Below, in pieces: positions 1-7,926 of a stretch of DNA of 18,260 bases. The stretch's first letter is position 1. The number at the start of each line of letters is the position of its first letter. Position numbers and translations under genes: made by a program. The stretch comes from an uncultured bacterium. GTDB taxonomy: Bacteria; Bacillota; Clostridia; Oscillospirales; Ruminococcaceae. The notes beneath the pieces are model-generated. The model did no database searches. It was given only the letters and a program-made list of their open reading frames with translations, and was not told the origin of the DNA. The stretch spans positions 1-18,260 of the forward strand of contig CAJMLQ010000055.1 of NCBI GenBank assembly GCA_905214265.1, given 5' to 3'.

Positions 1-35
1 AGGCTTCTATGTCTTGAACTACAAGGCTTTTTCTA
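1..35. other. Unassigned sequence beyond a gene break
   Basis: This left-edge stretch follows the point where a ROK kinase gene stops making sense. It shows no coding continuation in any frame. It could be the end of an inserted element or a deletion junction, but no terminal inverted repeat or transposase can be seen within the window, so its identity is open. Confidence 0.3.
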
Positions 36-89
36 TTATTCAGGATACATTATTTTAGAGCCGCCAATATCGATTCCAAGATAAGCCAT
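36..89 (-). pseudogene. Truncated 5' end of a ROK-family sugar kinase gene
   Basis: A well-placed ribosome binding site (AAAAGGAG) precedes an ATG at 87-89. The 17 codons that follow begin MAYLGIDIGGSKI, the phosphate-1 motif that opens ROK kinases and repressors (compare MNYLGFDIGGTKC at 15163). After about 13 codons the similarity ends, and a stop codon follows at 36-38; neither other frame restores a ROK sequence. The gene sits last in the ABC-transporter operon, where a sugar kinase makes sense. It was probably cut by an insertion, a deletion or an assembly join. Without the rest of the gene, kinase cannot be told from repressor. Confidence 0.6.
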
Positions 90-103
90 TTTTGCATCTC
101 CTT

Positions 104-141
104 TTAAAAAAATAAAGCTGCACAAATGTACAGCTTTATTT
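104..141 (-). terminator. Intrinsic terminator after the solute-binding protein gene
   Basis: On the minus strand an 11-bp perfect stem (AAATAAAGCTG at 110-120 paired with 131-141) with a 10-nt loop is followed by a run of T residues. It lies 14 bases past the stop codon of the binding-protein gene and just before the ribosome binding site of the ROK remnant. It probably ends most transcripts here and stabilises the upstream mRNA, so a downstream kinase would be made at a lower level. The stem is nearly symmetric in sequence, but the T run fits the minus strand best. Confidence 0.8.
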
Positions 142-154
142 CCAAATCCGCCTT

Positions 155-1753
155 TTATTTGACTTGCGTCTGATAGTAGTCGTTGTAATCCTCTACAACC
201 TCTTCAACCCCATACGCTTTTAGGGTATCAATGAACTGATCATATTCGTTAAACGACGCGTCGCCTGTGATGAACTTATAGGACATCTCTTCCACTGTGG
301 TAGCTGCCGGAGTCATTGCAAGACTGTGGTTATCCTTTGTTTCCTGATCGAACAGTACCGTCCACGTTTCTGGCCACGATGCAAATTTCTCCATTTCTTC
401 CATGGTATAGCCCGTGAAATTCTCCAGGTTTTCTTTCCAGCCATACGGATCCGGATAGATTTCATAAATATTCAGGCCCGCATAAAAACTCATATAGTTT
501 GCCAGCGGTGTCTTTCCGGGCTCATCTGTCGTCGTAATATTGTCCATAAAGACCGGTTCACCGTCTTTGATGGTATAGGTAGTACCCTCAATTCCATATC
601 CCAAAAGGTTAAAAAATTCATCTGAAAGCTGCCAGTTCAGCAGGGAGAGCGCCTCGCTGACATAAGGGGATTCAGATTTAATCACCATACCGTACCAAGG
701 GCTAACAGTTGTCATCCCCCAGTATTTGGACGCCTTCCCATTGGCCTCTAAAGGTGTAATATACTGAAAATCCACTTCATCGCTAAATCCCATATTTTTC
801 GCAATCGAGTTCACGCTATTGGCGTTTTCATACTGCATCTCCCAGACATAGCTTTCCGTAATAAAGCTTTTCTGAGAGGCCAGTGTTTGACGCCAGTCAT
901 CTCCTGCGAAAACATACTGCGGGAACTGGGGGTCGTACAAATTCTCAGCATACAGCTTGTTCAGATATTCGAGCATCTGCCGATATTCCTGAGAGAATGG
1001 GCCAAATTCATACTGCTCCTTTTCCTGGTTAAAGTAGATGGAAGGACCGGTATTGAATACCCGGCTCCAAACCGTTAAAGTTTCTGGAACCGTATACGAT
1101 GTAACAGGGTAGGAATCCGGATATGCCTCTTTCAGCCTTTTTGCTGTCGCATACAACTCGTCGACATTCGTCGGCGCAGAAATGCCCTGTTTATCAAATG
1201 CCTTTTTATTGATGAAAAAGCCGGTAGGGATCGTTTTATAGGGATAGATGTACGGAAAAATGTAGGAGTCACCGTTTTCATCTTGAAAAATCGTCTTTGA
1301 GTCTGGATAGGTTTCATAATATGTTTTTATATTGGGAAACACATCTACATAGTCACTTATTTTAACAAATTTCCCCGCTTGGCCATACTGTTGGCTGATT
1401 TCAATAACGCTGCGGCCTCCCGCTACGCCAATCAGCATGATGTCCGGCCAGTCATTACTGGCGGAGTTCAGCATGAGCGACTCTTTCTCTTCATAGCCGT
1501 CTGCGGGCGCGTTATAATTCAAGGTAATATTGGTCAGCCTTTCAAATTCTTTTACAAGTGGATTTTCCGGATCAAAATCTCCCTGGTACCACGAAAATAC
1601 ATCCATTGTAACAGGCTCTTCCAATGGAAATTCCAGCAACTCCACTTTCTGTGCGTTTCCATTGGAGGACTCGTTCCCAGTGTTAGAGCCACACCCTGCA
1701 AAGGCCGAAACGATTAAGCTCAAACAGAGTAACAGCCGGATTGCCTTTTTCAT
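155..1753 (-). CDS. Extracellular solute-binding lipoprotein of a sugar ABC transporter (LplA-like)
   Basis: This 532-residue protein would capture a sugar or oligosaccharide outside the cell and hand it to the two permeases encoded just upstream. It starts with a type II signal peptide: basic MKKAIR, a hydrophobic stretch, then the lipobox SAFAGC with Cys21 as the lipidated residue, followed by a Ser/Asn/Gly-rich linker. The remainder resembles the large family-1 solute-binding proteins that pair with LplB/LplC permeases (Trp- and Tyr-rich, with many aromatic residues for sugar stacking). Its length of over 500 residues is typical of that subgroup and longer than maltose-binding types. A purine-rich Shine-Dalgarno region (AAGGAAAGGA) precedes the ATG. 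It lies 48 bases after the second permease gene and is the last intact gene of the operon. The substrate cannot be read from the sequence. Confidence 0.9.
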   Translation of the reverse strand: MKKAIRLLLCLSLIVSAFAGCGSNTGNESSNGNAQKVELLEFPLEEPVTMDVFSWYQGDFDPENPLVKEFERLTNITLNYNAPADGYEEKESLMLNSASNDWPDIMLIGVAGGRSVIEISQQYGQAGKFVKISDYVDVFPNIKTYYETYPDSKTIFQDENGDSYIFPYIYPYKTIPTGFFINKKAFDKQGISAPTNVDELYATAKRLKEAYPDSYPVTSYTVPETLTVWSRVFNTGPSIYFNQEKEQYEFGPFSQEYRQMLEYLNKLYAENLYDPQFPQYVFAGDDWRQTLASQKSFITESYVWEMQYENANSVNSIAKNMGFSDEVDFQYITPLEANGKASKYWGMTTVSPWYGMVIKSESPYVSEALSLLNWQLSDEFFNLLGYGIEGTTYTIKDGEPVFMDNITTTDEPGKTPLANYMSFYAGLNIYEIYPDPYGWKENLENFTGYTMEEMEKFASWPETWTVLFDQETKDNHSLAMTPAATTVEEMSYKFITGDASFNEYDQFIDTLKAYGVEEVVEDYNDYYQTQVK

Positions 1754-1801
1754 ACTGAATACGTCCTTTCCTTATTAAAATAAAAATTTTTTCCTATCCG
1801 A

Positions 1802-2695
1802 TTACCCTTTTATTGATCCTACCATAATCCCTTTCACAAAATATTTCTGCAAAAAGGGGTAGAGCATAATAATGGGCAGGATGGTCACAATAATAATTGC
1901 GCATCGCACCGTCTGCTCACTCACGCCGGAGGGCTTGAAGGACGCGATGATGCTCCGCATTTTCGAGGTCGGCTGAAAAGTAATCAGAACCTTCCGCACA
2001 ACCATCTGCAACGGATATTTATTCTGGTCTTCCAAAAAAAGCATCGCATTGAACCAGGAATTCCAATGACCGACGATCGACCACAGCAATATGGTTGCAA
2101 TAATGGGCTTTGCCAACGGCAAATAGATTCCAAACAGGATCCTGAGATCACTTGCGCCGTCAATCAATGCCGACTCCCGCAAGCCAACCGGTATGGTGGA
2201 TTGGAAAAAAGTCCGGCAGATAATGATATACCAAACCGATACGCCTGGCAGGATCAAGGCCCATATTGTATTTTTTAAATGCAAGTTCTGAATTAGAATG
2301 TAGTACGGAATCAATCCTCCTGAAAAATACATGGTGGCCGTTAAAAAAATGACAAAAATGTTTTTGCCCCGGAAGGCTTTTACCGCCAATGGATATGCGG
2401 TCAAAAGCGTTAGAACCAACGTGAGCAGCGTCCCTGTCGCCGCATACAGAATCGTGTTCAGATAGCCAGTCCCTATCAGTGGATCGGCTAGTGCCGCCTT
2501 GTATGCATTGATATTGAATCCCTTTGGCAAAATCTTCACCATACCCATGATCACATACTCATTCCGGCTTAGGGATACCGCCAGCACATATAAAAATGGA
2601 TACAGCATCAGCAGGGTAACAGCAAATGACAGAATATACGCCGCCCATTCAACAAAATGGTCTGTCTTGCAGGACTTTATTGCTGTTTTCTGCAT
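1802..2695 (-). CDS. Carbohydrate ABC transporter permease (LplC/YtcP type, MalG-like)
   Basis: This is one of two inner-membrane subunits of the sugar importer, 297 residues with about six hydrophobic segments. The EAA coupling loop, which docks on the ATPase, is visible near residues 175-200 (ESALIDGAS followed by YLPLAKPI). The C terminus KGIMVGSIKG is typical of the LplC/YtcP branch of MalG-like permeases. It begins 16 bases after the partner permease, behind a clear AAGGAGG site, so the two are co-translated. No ATP-binding subunit is encoded nearby. In Firmicutes such systems commonly share one MsmX/UgpC-type ATPase encoded elsewhere, and I infer the same here. Confidence 0.9.
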   Translation of the reverse strand: MQKTAIKSCKTDHFVEWAAYILSFAVTLLMLYPFLYVLAVSLSRNEYVIMGMVKILPKGFNINAYKAALADPLIGTGYLNTILYAATGTLLTLVLTLLTAYPLAVKAFRGKNIFVIFLTATMYFSGGLIPYYILIQNLHLKNTIWALILPGVSVWYIIICRTFFQSTIPVGLRESALIDGASDLRILFGIYLPLAKPIIATILLWSIVGHWNSWFNAMLFLEDQNKYPLQMVVRKVLITFQPTSKMRSIIASFKPSGVSEQTVRCAIIIVTILPIIMLYPFLQKYFVKGIMVGSIKG

Positions 2696-2711
2696 GCAGA
2701 TTCCTCCTTTC

Positions 2712-3629
2712 TTACCAAAAACTGTAGCCAGACAGCCGCTTCATTATTTTATTGGCAAGAAATACCAGGGCAAATGAAATGAGGGAATTCAGAGTGCCCA
2801 CTGCCACACCATAGCTATAGTTGGAATTCTGCAGGCCGTTGCGGTAAACATAGGTGGCTAGAATATCTGCCGTTTCATAGGTTGCCGGACTGTACATCAG
2901 AATGATCTTTTCAAATGAAGCTCCCAACAGCCCTCCAACCGCCATGATAAACTGGATGCTGATCGTAGGAAGGATGGAAGGCAGGGTAATATACCACATC
3001 CTTTGAATCCGGTTTGCTCCATCAACAATTGCCGCTTCATACATCTCTTCAGATATTGCTGAAATTGCCGCAAGATACAGGATGCTGCCCCAGCCCGCAC
3101 CTTGCCAGATCTCTGAGATAATATATAGGGAACGAAATTTGGAGGCATCGCTCATAAAATTGACAGCCTGCAAGCCAAAAGCCTTCAGCATCTGGTTCAC
3201 GATACCGTCAACGCTTAAGAGCTCCTTCATCATCCCCACGATGATTACCGTTGAAATAAAATAGGGAAGATACGAAATGGTCTGTGAGATCTTTTTATAC
3301 TTTCCCTGTCTCAATTCATTAAAACACAGCGCCAGTAATATCGGGGCAGGGAAACAGAAGGCAAGAGACAGTACGCCTAGAATGATGGTATTCATAAATG
3401 CCCGGGGCACGAGCGGATCCCGGAAAATCATTTTGAAATACCTCAGTCCAGCCCACTCACTCTCCATAATCGTTGTAAGGCCATTGTAATTCTTAAACGC
3501 CATGAGAATGCCATATAGAGGAAAATAGCAAAAAACAACAACCAAAATAGTGGTGGGGATAAGAAAAATATACAGCCATTTATCCTTCTGGATATCATGT
3601 ATCAATGTACGGAAATACGCTTTCATCAC
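2712..3629 (-). CDS. Sugar ABC transporter permease (LplB/YteP type, MalF-like)
   Basis: This 305-residue protein is the other membrane subunit of the importer. It has a short cytoplasmic N terminus (KDKWLYIFLIP), about six membrane segments, and the EAA loop near residues 195-220 (EAAIVDGAN followed by YITLPSILPT). The ending SGYSFW is characteristic of the LplB branch. The start is one of two adjacent ATG codons behind AAGGGGGG with good spacing. Its first 35 bases overlap the 3' end of the TIM-barrel gene upstream, in a different frame, which implies translational coupling between the isomerase and the transporter. Family assignment is secure; the substrate is not. Confidence 0.9.
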   Translation of the reverse strand: MMKAYFRTLIHDIQKDKWLYIFLIPTTILVVVFCYFPLYGILMAFKNYNGLTTIMESEWAGLRYFKMIFRDPLVPRAFMNTIILGVLSLAFCFPAPILLALCFNELRQGKYKKISQTISYLPYFISTVIIVGMMKELLSVDGIVNQMLKAFGLQAVNFMSDASKFRSLYIISEIWQGAGWGSILYLAAISAISEEMYEAAIVDGANRIQRMWYITLPSILPTISIQFIMAVGGLLGASFEKIILMYSPATYETADILATYVYRNGLQNSNYSYGVAVGTLNSLISFALVFLANKIMKRLSGYSFW

Positions 3630-4437
3630 TTTCCCCCCTTAGAAATGCAAGACTTTTGGCAGCTGACTCCATTGGATTTTCACTTTCCAACTCCAAAGAT
3701 GCCACCACGTCATAGGGATTACTTTCAATTTTCCGCAAAATATACGGAAAATCCACTACCCCTTTACCAACTGGGCATCCGGTATACCACACTTGTTGGA
3801 GGGACGGCCAGCCTTCCTCAGCGTGGTCGGACTTCCGATAGTCCTTTATATGAAGCAGCGGGACTAATCTATACAGGCGATCGATTGCTTCGTTGGGATC
3901 CTCATCAACAAACAGGAAATTGGCCGTGTCAAAATTCGAACGAAAATATGGAGAAGGACACGAGTTCAAAATTTCCTCCACCACTTCACTCCTGGCAGAA
4001 AAAACGCCGTGATTTTCCAGACATAGGATAATTCCGTTTTTCTCAGCATAGGGCACACAGGCAGCAAACGCTTTCTTTATGCTGGAAAGCCCTTCCTCAA
4101 AACCAATGGAATCTTTTGCATCTCCGGAAAAGACCCGCATTAGCGGAATCTCATACTTTTTAGCAATGTCTATGGCTGAACACACATAACTAATCTGCTT
4201 TTGTAGCTGTGCCGCATCATCCTGCACAAAATCATTGCAGATGGACCACACTGCGGGTTGGATTCCTCGCTGGCCCAAAATTTTCATAGCCGCGTCTATA
4301 TCCGGAATATAAAAATCCAACAATTCCGCATAATTCACCTTATGCTGACACAAAAAATCGGCATATTGGGAGAAGTCCATTGCCCCATTATCGAGCAGCT
4401 CCTGAAAGCTCCACATGCTGACACATAGTTTTATCAT
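3595..4437 (-). CDS. Sugar-phosphate isomerase/epimerase-family TIM-barrel protein
   Basis: This 280-residue protein belongs to the xylose-isomerase-like TIM-barrel superfamily (AP_endonuc_2 fold), whose members isomerise or epimerise sugars, keto-inositols and related compounds with a divalent metal. The probable metal ligands are Glu141 (in LENHG), Asp170 (in NFDTAN), His196 (in LLHIKDY) and Glu249 near the C terminus. No signal peptide is present, so it is cytosolic. It starts 9 bases after the Gfo/Idh/MocA gene with GAGG as ribosome binding site, and it overlaps the next permease gene. Pairing of this fold with a Gfo/Idh/MocA dehydrogenase is common in routes for inositols, keto-glycosides and unusual sugars. 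The reaction here is unknown. Confidence 0.85.
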   Translation of the reverse strand: MIKLCVSMWSFQELLDNGAMDFSQYADFLCQHKVNYAELLDFYIPDIDAAMKILGQRGIQPAVWSICNDFVQDDAAQLQKQISYVCSAIDIAKKYEIPLMRVFSGDAKDSIGFEEGLSSIKKAFAACVPYAEKNGIILCLENHGVFSARSEVVEEILNSCPSPYFRSNFDTANFLFVDEDPNEAIDRLYRLVPLLHIKDYRKSDHAEEGWPSLQQVWYTGCPVGKGVVDFPYILRKIESNPYDVVASLELESENPMESAAKSLAFLRGESDESVFPYIDT

Positions 4438-4446
4438 GTGTTTTCC

Positions 4447-5502
4447 TCACTCTCTCACAATGATAATTTCGCGACTCTCGCGAGCAGATTGATAAATCGC
4501 GTCTACCATCCGCATGACTTCTGTACCATCCTTTGCAGAACACATCATTCCCGTTTCTTTTCGTATCACGGCAGTGAAATGTTCAATTTCCTTATCAAAG
4601 TCATAATTGGGATTTTCTTCATGGTTGGAATGGTATGGATCTATATTGCAGCACGTTCCCATGTCGTCACACATTATGCGCAGCTTCGGATAAGCCCTGA
4701 CACCTCCTTTATCCCCATACAGCTCAATCTGAAAGATATCTGACTCAATGTGATGATTCCAGCTGGTCTCAAATTGGATGGATACTCCGTTATCCATCCG
4801 GATAAACGCGCTTGCAAAATCCTCCACGTCATGTCTGCTAGCAGCGTCCGCGCTGAAATGCGGCGCATATGAACGCACCGTTTCCTCCGGTATCTTATTG
4901 GTACAGGCTGTTACTGCGCTTGCCTGCCCGCCGGCTAGATACCGCGCCAGGTCCAGGACATGTACCCCAAGGTCAATGACCGGCCCTCCTCCGGACCGCG
5001 CATAATCCGAAAACCATCCGCCAGGATTCCCGTGCCGCCTCAAATAAATTGCTTTGACATAATAAATACGGCCCAATCTGCCTTCTGCTATGTACCGTTT
5101 CAGCAGCTGGATCCCCTCTTCATATCGAGTACAAAAGCCGGGGATCAGTACTTTATGATTGGATTCCGCAGCTTTTTCCATTTCCAAACACTGGGCCGTA
5201 TTCAGCGCCATGGGTTTTTCACAGAGAACATGTACGCCGCTGTTGAGCGCGTCGATGGAAATGTGCGCATGTGCATTATTCCAAACGCATACAGAAACCG
5301 CATCGGCCACCTGCGCTGCAAGCAAATCTGAATGGTTATCATAAACGTGGGGAATTTGATACAGCTGTGCAAATTGATCAGCGCGTTCCCTATTGATATC
5401 GCAGACAGCCGTTATCTCGACATTATTAAGCTTCTGATAGGCGTTGGCGTGGCAATGCCCGATATTTCCAGCTCCGATGATTGCGATCTTTAATTTTTGC
5501 AT
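4447..5502 (-). CDS. Gfo/Idh/MocA-family NAD(P)-dependent oxidoreductase
   Basis: The 351-residue protein has the N-terminal Rossmann motif GAGNIGHCH (from Gly10), the family signature CEKPMALN with Glu95, Lys96 and Pro97, and a C-terminal substrate domain with GGGPVIDLGVHVLD, where Asp177 and His181 match the usual catalytic pair with Lys96. Such enzymes oxidise or reduce a hydroxyl on sugars, inositols or amino sugars in the cytosol. It is the first gene after the putative operator and promoter at 5503-5610, and its AAGGGG ribosome binding site lies inside an inverted repeat. With the TIM-barrel partner it probably interconverts the imported sugar before it enters central metabolism. The actual substrate is not inferable. 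Confidence 0.88.
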   Translation of the reverse strand: MQKLKIAIIGAGNIGHCHANAYQKLNNVEITAVCDINRERADQFAQLYQIPHVYDNHSDLLAAQVADAVSVCVWNNAHAHISIDALNSGVHVLCEKPMALNTAQCLEMEKAAESNHKVLIPGFCTRYEEGIQLLKRYIAEGRLGRIYYVKAIYLRRHGNPGGWFSDYARSGGGPVIDLGVHVLDLARYLAGGQASAVTACTNKIPEETVRSYAPHFSADAASRHDVEDFASAFIRMDNGVSIQFETSWNHHIESDIFQIELYGDKGGVRAYPKLRIMCDDMGTCCNIDPYHSNHEENPNYDFDKEIEHFTAVIRKETGMMCSAKDGTEVMRMVDAIYQSARESREIIIVRE

Positions 5503-5506
5503 GCGA

Positions 5507-5560
5507 AAAGCCCCTTGCCGTATTATTATTATCTCTATAATAACACAGCAAGGAGCCTTT
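5507..5560 (-). promoter_or_regulatory. Inverted repeat that can mask the Gfo/Idh gene's ribosome binding site
   Basis: In minus-strand RNA the segment GGCUCCUUGC (from 5560 down to 5548) is complementary, apart from one bulge or mismatch, to GCAAGGGGCUUU (5518 down to 5507), separated by 29 A/U-rich bases. The second arm contains the AAGGGG Shine-Dalgarno sequence of the gene starting at 5502. The pairing could hide that site, or the dyad could be a protein operator for the adjacent AraC-type regulator. What is seen is the repeat; its function is inference. Confidence 0.45.
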
Positions 5561-5566
5561 GTATTT

Positions 5567-5595
5567 GTTGTAAACGACTACATTATTTGTCCCAA
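5567..5595 (-). promoter_or_regulatory. Candidate promoter of the sugar ABC operon
   Basis: TTGGGA (5590-5595) and TACAAC (5567-5572) are separated by 17 bases on the minus strand, each matching four of six consensus positions. Transcription would begin near 5560, just at the start of the ribosome-site-masking repeat. Other weak -10-like boxes occur in the AT-rich stretch 5521-5547. A weak core promoter is what is expected if an AraC-type activator is needed. Confidence 0.3.
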
Positions 5596-5610
5596 ATTGC
5601 AATTTTGGCA

Positions 5611-6498
5611 TTAAGCCTGCGAACGCTCCAGAAAAACTCGATATTGGCTTGGCGCCATTCCCATAGCCTTTTTGAAAGCTTTAGAAAAAGAGTGTATCGA
5701 TTGATAATTTAATTTTAATGCGATATCGTTGATTGTCATGTGCGAATCCTTCAGCAGCTTTATCGCCTGCTCGACTCTCTTTTTATTGTAGTAGGATTGC
5801 AAGGAAATTCCTACTTCATTCACAAAAATGTGTGCCAGATGCGAATAACTGTAGTTTAGCTCATCTGCCAATTCGGACAAATTGGTAATCTCGTAGACAT
5901 TGTTGTCAATATAAGATATTGCCGCATATACAATGGGATTTACAAAACTATCTATCATATGACAGGCTGCGTCAAACCCGTTGTTGAAAAAATTCCGGTA
6001 AGACAACAAAATAATTTGAACAAAATAGCTTTCTAGCATTTGTTGCGACAGTTCCATCGGATGCTGGAGTTCTCTCAATACGCTGGTAAATGGGGCTTCT
6101 ATCCCCAGCGTATCCTGCACACAAGGATGTTTTATCAGCTGGAACATTTTATCTACATAGCTATATGGATTCTCCATATCCATTATCTCATTGAAGAAAA
6201 AAGCAAAGTAAAAATACCGAAAGGGATCATCCTTATCCGCACGGAGGTTATGCATCTGCCCGGGCTGGCACAAAAAGATATCGCCAGCTTTCACTGGATA
6301 GCTAACGCCATCCAGATAAAACTCCCCTTTCCCCGCCACAATATAGCTGATTTCATAACATGGCTGGACATGTTCGCCTATCTCAAAATTTCCCATACAG
6401 CTTAGATCCCCAATTTGGTATAGGCTGATCATTTGGTACTGCTGCGGCTTTTCCCAATATCGGGTATCAAAATGAAACCGTTTTCCTTTAATATCCAT
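5611..6498 (-). CDS. AraC-family transcriptional regulator with N-terminal cupin domain
   Basis: This 295-residue regulator has a sugar-sensing cupin half (residues about 30-120, including HVQPCYEISYIVAGKGEFY and GDIFLCQPGQMH) and a C-terminal double helix-turn-helix (about 190-290, including LSELADELNYSYSHLAHIF, then INDIALKLNYQSIHSFSKAF and MGMAPSQYR). I chose the ATG at 6496-6498, preceded by GGTGGGAG with normal spacing. An in-frame TTG ten codons upstream has a GGTGA that is too close. It lies directly upstream of, and on the same strand as, the Gfo/Idh-TIM-ABC operon, so it most likely activates that operon in response to the imported sugar. Confidence 0.9.
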   Translation of the reverse strand: MDIKGKRFHFDTRYWEKPQQYQMISLYQIGDLSCMGNFEIGEHVQPCYEISYIVAGKGEFYLDGVSYPVKAGDIFLCQPGQMHNLRADKDDPFRYFYFAFFFNEIMDMENPYSYVDKMFQLIKHPCVQDTLGIEAPFTSVLRELQHPMELSQQMLESYFVQIILLSYRNFFNNGFDAACHMIDSFVNPIVYAAISYIDNNVYEITNLSELADELNYSYSHLAHIFVNEVGISLQSYYNKKRVEQAIKLLKDSHMTINDIALKLNYQSIHSFSKAFKKAMGMAPSQYRVFLERSQA

Positions 6499-6549
6499 CT
6501 CGCTTCTCCCACCTTCTCCGCTATGCAAATCACCTTTTTAGCCGTCATA

Positions 6550-6579
6550 CTTATAGCGATAATCGTGATTCACCACTAA
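6550..6579 (-). promoter_or_regulatory. Possible promoter of the AraC-type regulator gene
   Basis: TTAGTG (6574-6579) and TATAAG (6550-6555) lie 18 bases apart on the minus strand, about 50 bases before the chosen start codon. The spacer contains the short palindrome GTGAATCAC. The rest of 6580-6693 shows no gene. It holds a spaced AACGAT/ATCGTT repeat but no T-tailed hairpin that would clearly end the upstream MFS gene. Confidence 0.3.
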
Positions 6580-6693
6580 CCCCTTTAAACGGCAGCCGCT
6601 TACAATAACCCGCAAAACAGAAACGATCTCGGCTGGCTAACAATCGTTGATCGAAAATGATTCTCCTATTTAGAATATGCGCGTTGCCACATC

Positions 6694-7926
6694 TTAGAGC
6701 TCTAAAGTCAAATTTCGATGCAACAGGTGAAATAACAAGGAGGCCAGCAGTATAATCGGAAACAGTACGCCGAACAGGATACCCCACTTCAGCCCGATCT
6801 GATCCGCTGCCGGATTCCCGGCATTGATGCCGGTGACAAAATCGGAAATCAGCCCACTGACCCACGGCCCCATGGCGCAGCCCATATCGCCGCTGAGTGC
6901 CATGATCGCAAACATCTGCGCTCCTCCGGCGGGAAAATCCCGGGCTGCCAGGCTGAATGCTCCCGGCCACATCAGGCTGACCGACAGGCCGCACAGCCCG
7001 CACGCAGCCAGGGACAGCACCGGCCAGGGGGAAATCACTGCCACCAGGTAACAGACGATGCACAGCCCCGCAGAAGCCATAAGCGCGTTCTCCAGCCGAA
7101 TCTTCGCGCCCTTGAGGCCGAACCCCAGCCGCCCCAGACCCATGAACAGCGCAAACATACAAGGCCCCAGCAGATCTCCCAGGACTTTGCTGACGCCCAG
7201 CCCCTTCTCTGCAAACAGGCTGGACCACAGGGACATGACGCCCTCCCCCGCCCCGGCGCAGAGCATAAGGATCAGCACGATCCAGAAGTAGCCCTGTCGG
7301 AACAGCTTCCGCAGGGACGAGCCGTTCTCCCCCGCCGCGATGGGCCGCAGAGGAACCTTCAAAAAGCAGAACAGGTTGGCCAGCGGAATCATGGACCATA
7401 CCAGCGGAAGGATCCACCAGACCGGCCGCCCAAATATTTGCAGAAACAGAGTGGTCAGCAGCACCACGCCCATTTGCCCCCAGCAGTAGAAAGAGTGCAG
7501 TAGGCTCATGGCTCCAGCTTTGTCATCTCCCGGGATTGACTCCACCACTGGACTGACCAGGACCTCCAGCAATCCGCCGCCGATCCCCTGGAGCACCACC
7601 GCAATGCTCAGGCCCACGTATGGATCCGGCAGAACGCCCGGCAGAAACGCCAGCGTCCAGAGTCCCACAACGCCCAGGGCGTGGGCGCTGACCATCAGAG
7701 CCCGGCAGCTGATCTGCTCCACCAGTTTGACTGAAATCAGGTCTACAACCAGCTGCGTAAAAAAGTTCAGGAAGATCAACCGTCCCAGCCGTTCGAAAGA
7801 AACGCCGTAGTCTGTCTGAAAGATGATAAACAGTAACGGGAGCAAGCAATTGACCACTGCCTGTGTGATATATCCCAGATAGCAGGACCGCAGCGTAGGC
7901 TTATAGTTCACACGCTCCGCTGTCAT
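6694..7926 (-). CDS. Major facilitator superfamily (MFS) transporter
   Basis: A 410-residue membrane protein with about 12 hydrophobic segments and a central charged loop near residues 185-215, the usual MFS two-bundle layout. A short conserved-looking stretch (GGGLLEVLVSPVVESIPGDD) lies in the N-terminal half. MFS proteins of this kind in Clostridia move sugars or small metabolites by ion coupling, or export drugs; the cargo cannot be read here. The start at 7926 is supported by GGGGAG in front of the ATG, and ATGA overlaps the stop codon of prmA, so the pair is translationally coupled. A longer reading back to 8013 would lie inside prmA and is unlikely. Confidence 0.85.
   Translation of the reverse strand: MTAERVNYKPTLRSCYLGYITQAVVNCLLPLLFIIFQTDYGVSFERLGRLIFLNFFTQLVVDLISVKLVEQISCRALMVSAHALGVVGLWTLAFLPGVLPDPYVGLSIAVVLQGIGGGLLEVLVSPVVESIPGDDKAGAMSLLHSFYCWGQMGVVLLTTLFLQIFGRPVWWILPLVWSMIPLANLFCFLKVPLRPIAAGENGSSLRKLFRQGYFWIVLILMLCAGAGEGVMSLWSSLFAEKGLGVSKVLGDLLGPCMFALFMGLGRLGFGLKGAKIRLENALMASAGLCIVCYLVAVISPWPVLSLAACGLCGLSVSLMWPGAFSLAARDFPAGGAQMFAIMALSGDMGCAMGPWVSGLISDFVTGINAGNPAADQIGLKWGILFGVLFPIILLASLLFHLLHRNLTLEL

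Noticed and set aside
73..150. AT-rich palindrome at 110-141 as a possible IS end
   Set aside because: The stem followed by a minus-strand T run and its position right after a stop codon are fully explained by an intrinsic terminator.
6551..7417. A minus-strand open frame overlapping the MFS gene in another frame
   Set aside because: Its product is Gly/Arg-rich and lacks hydrophobic segments, while the other frame encodes a clean multi-spanning membrane protein.
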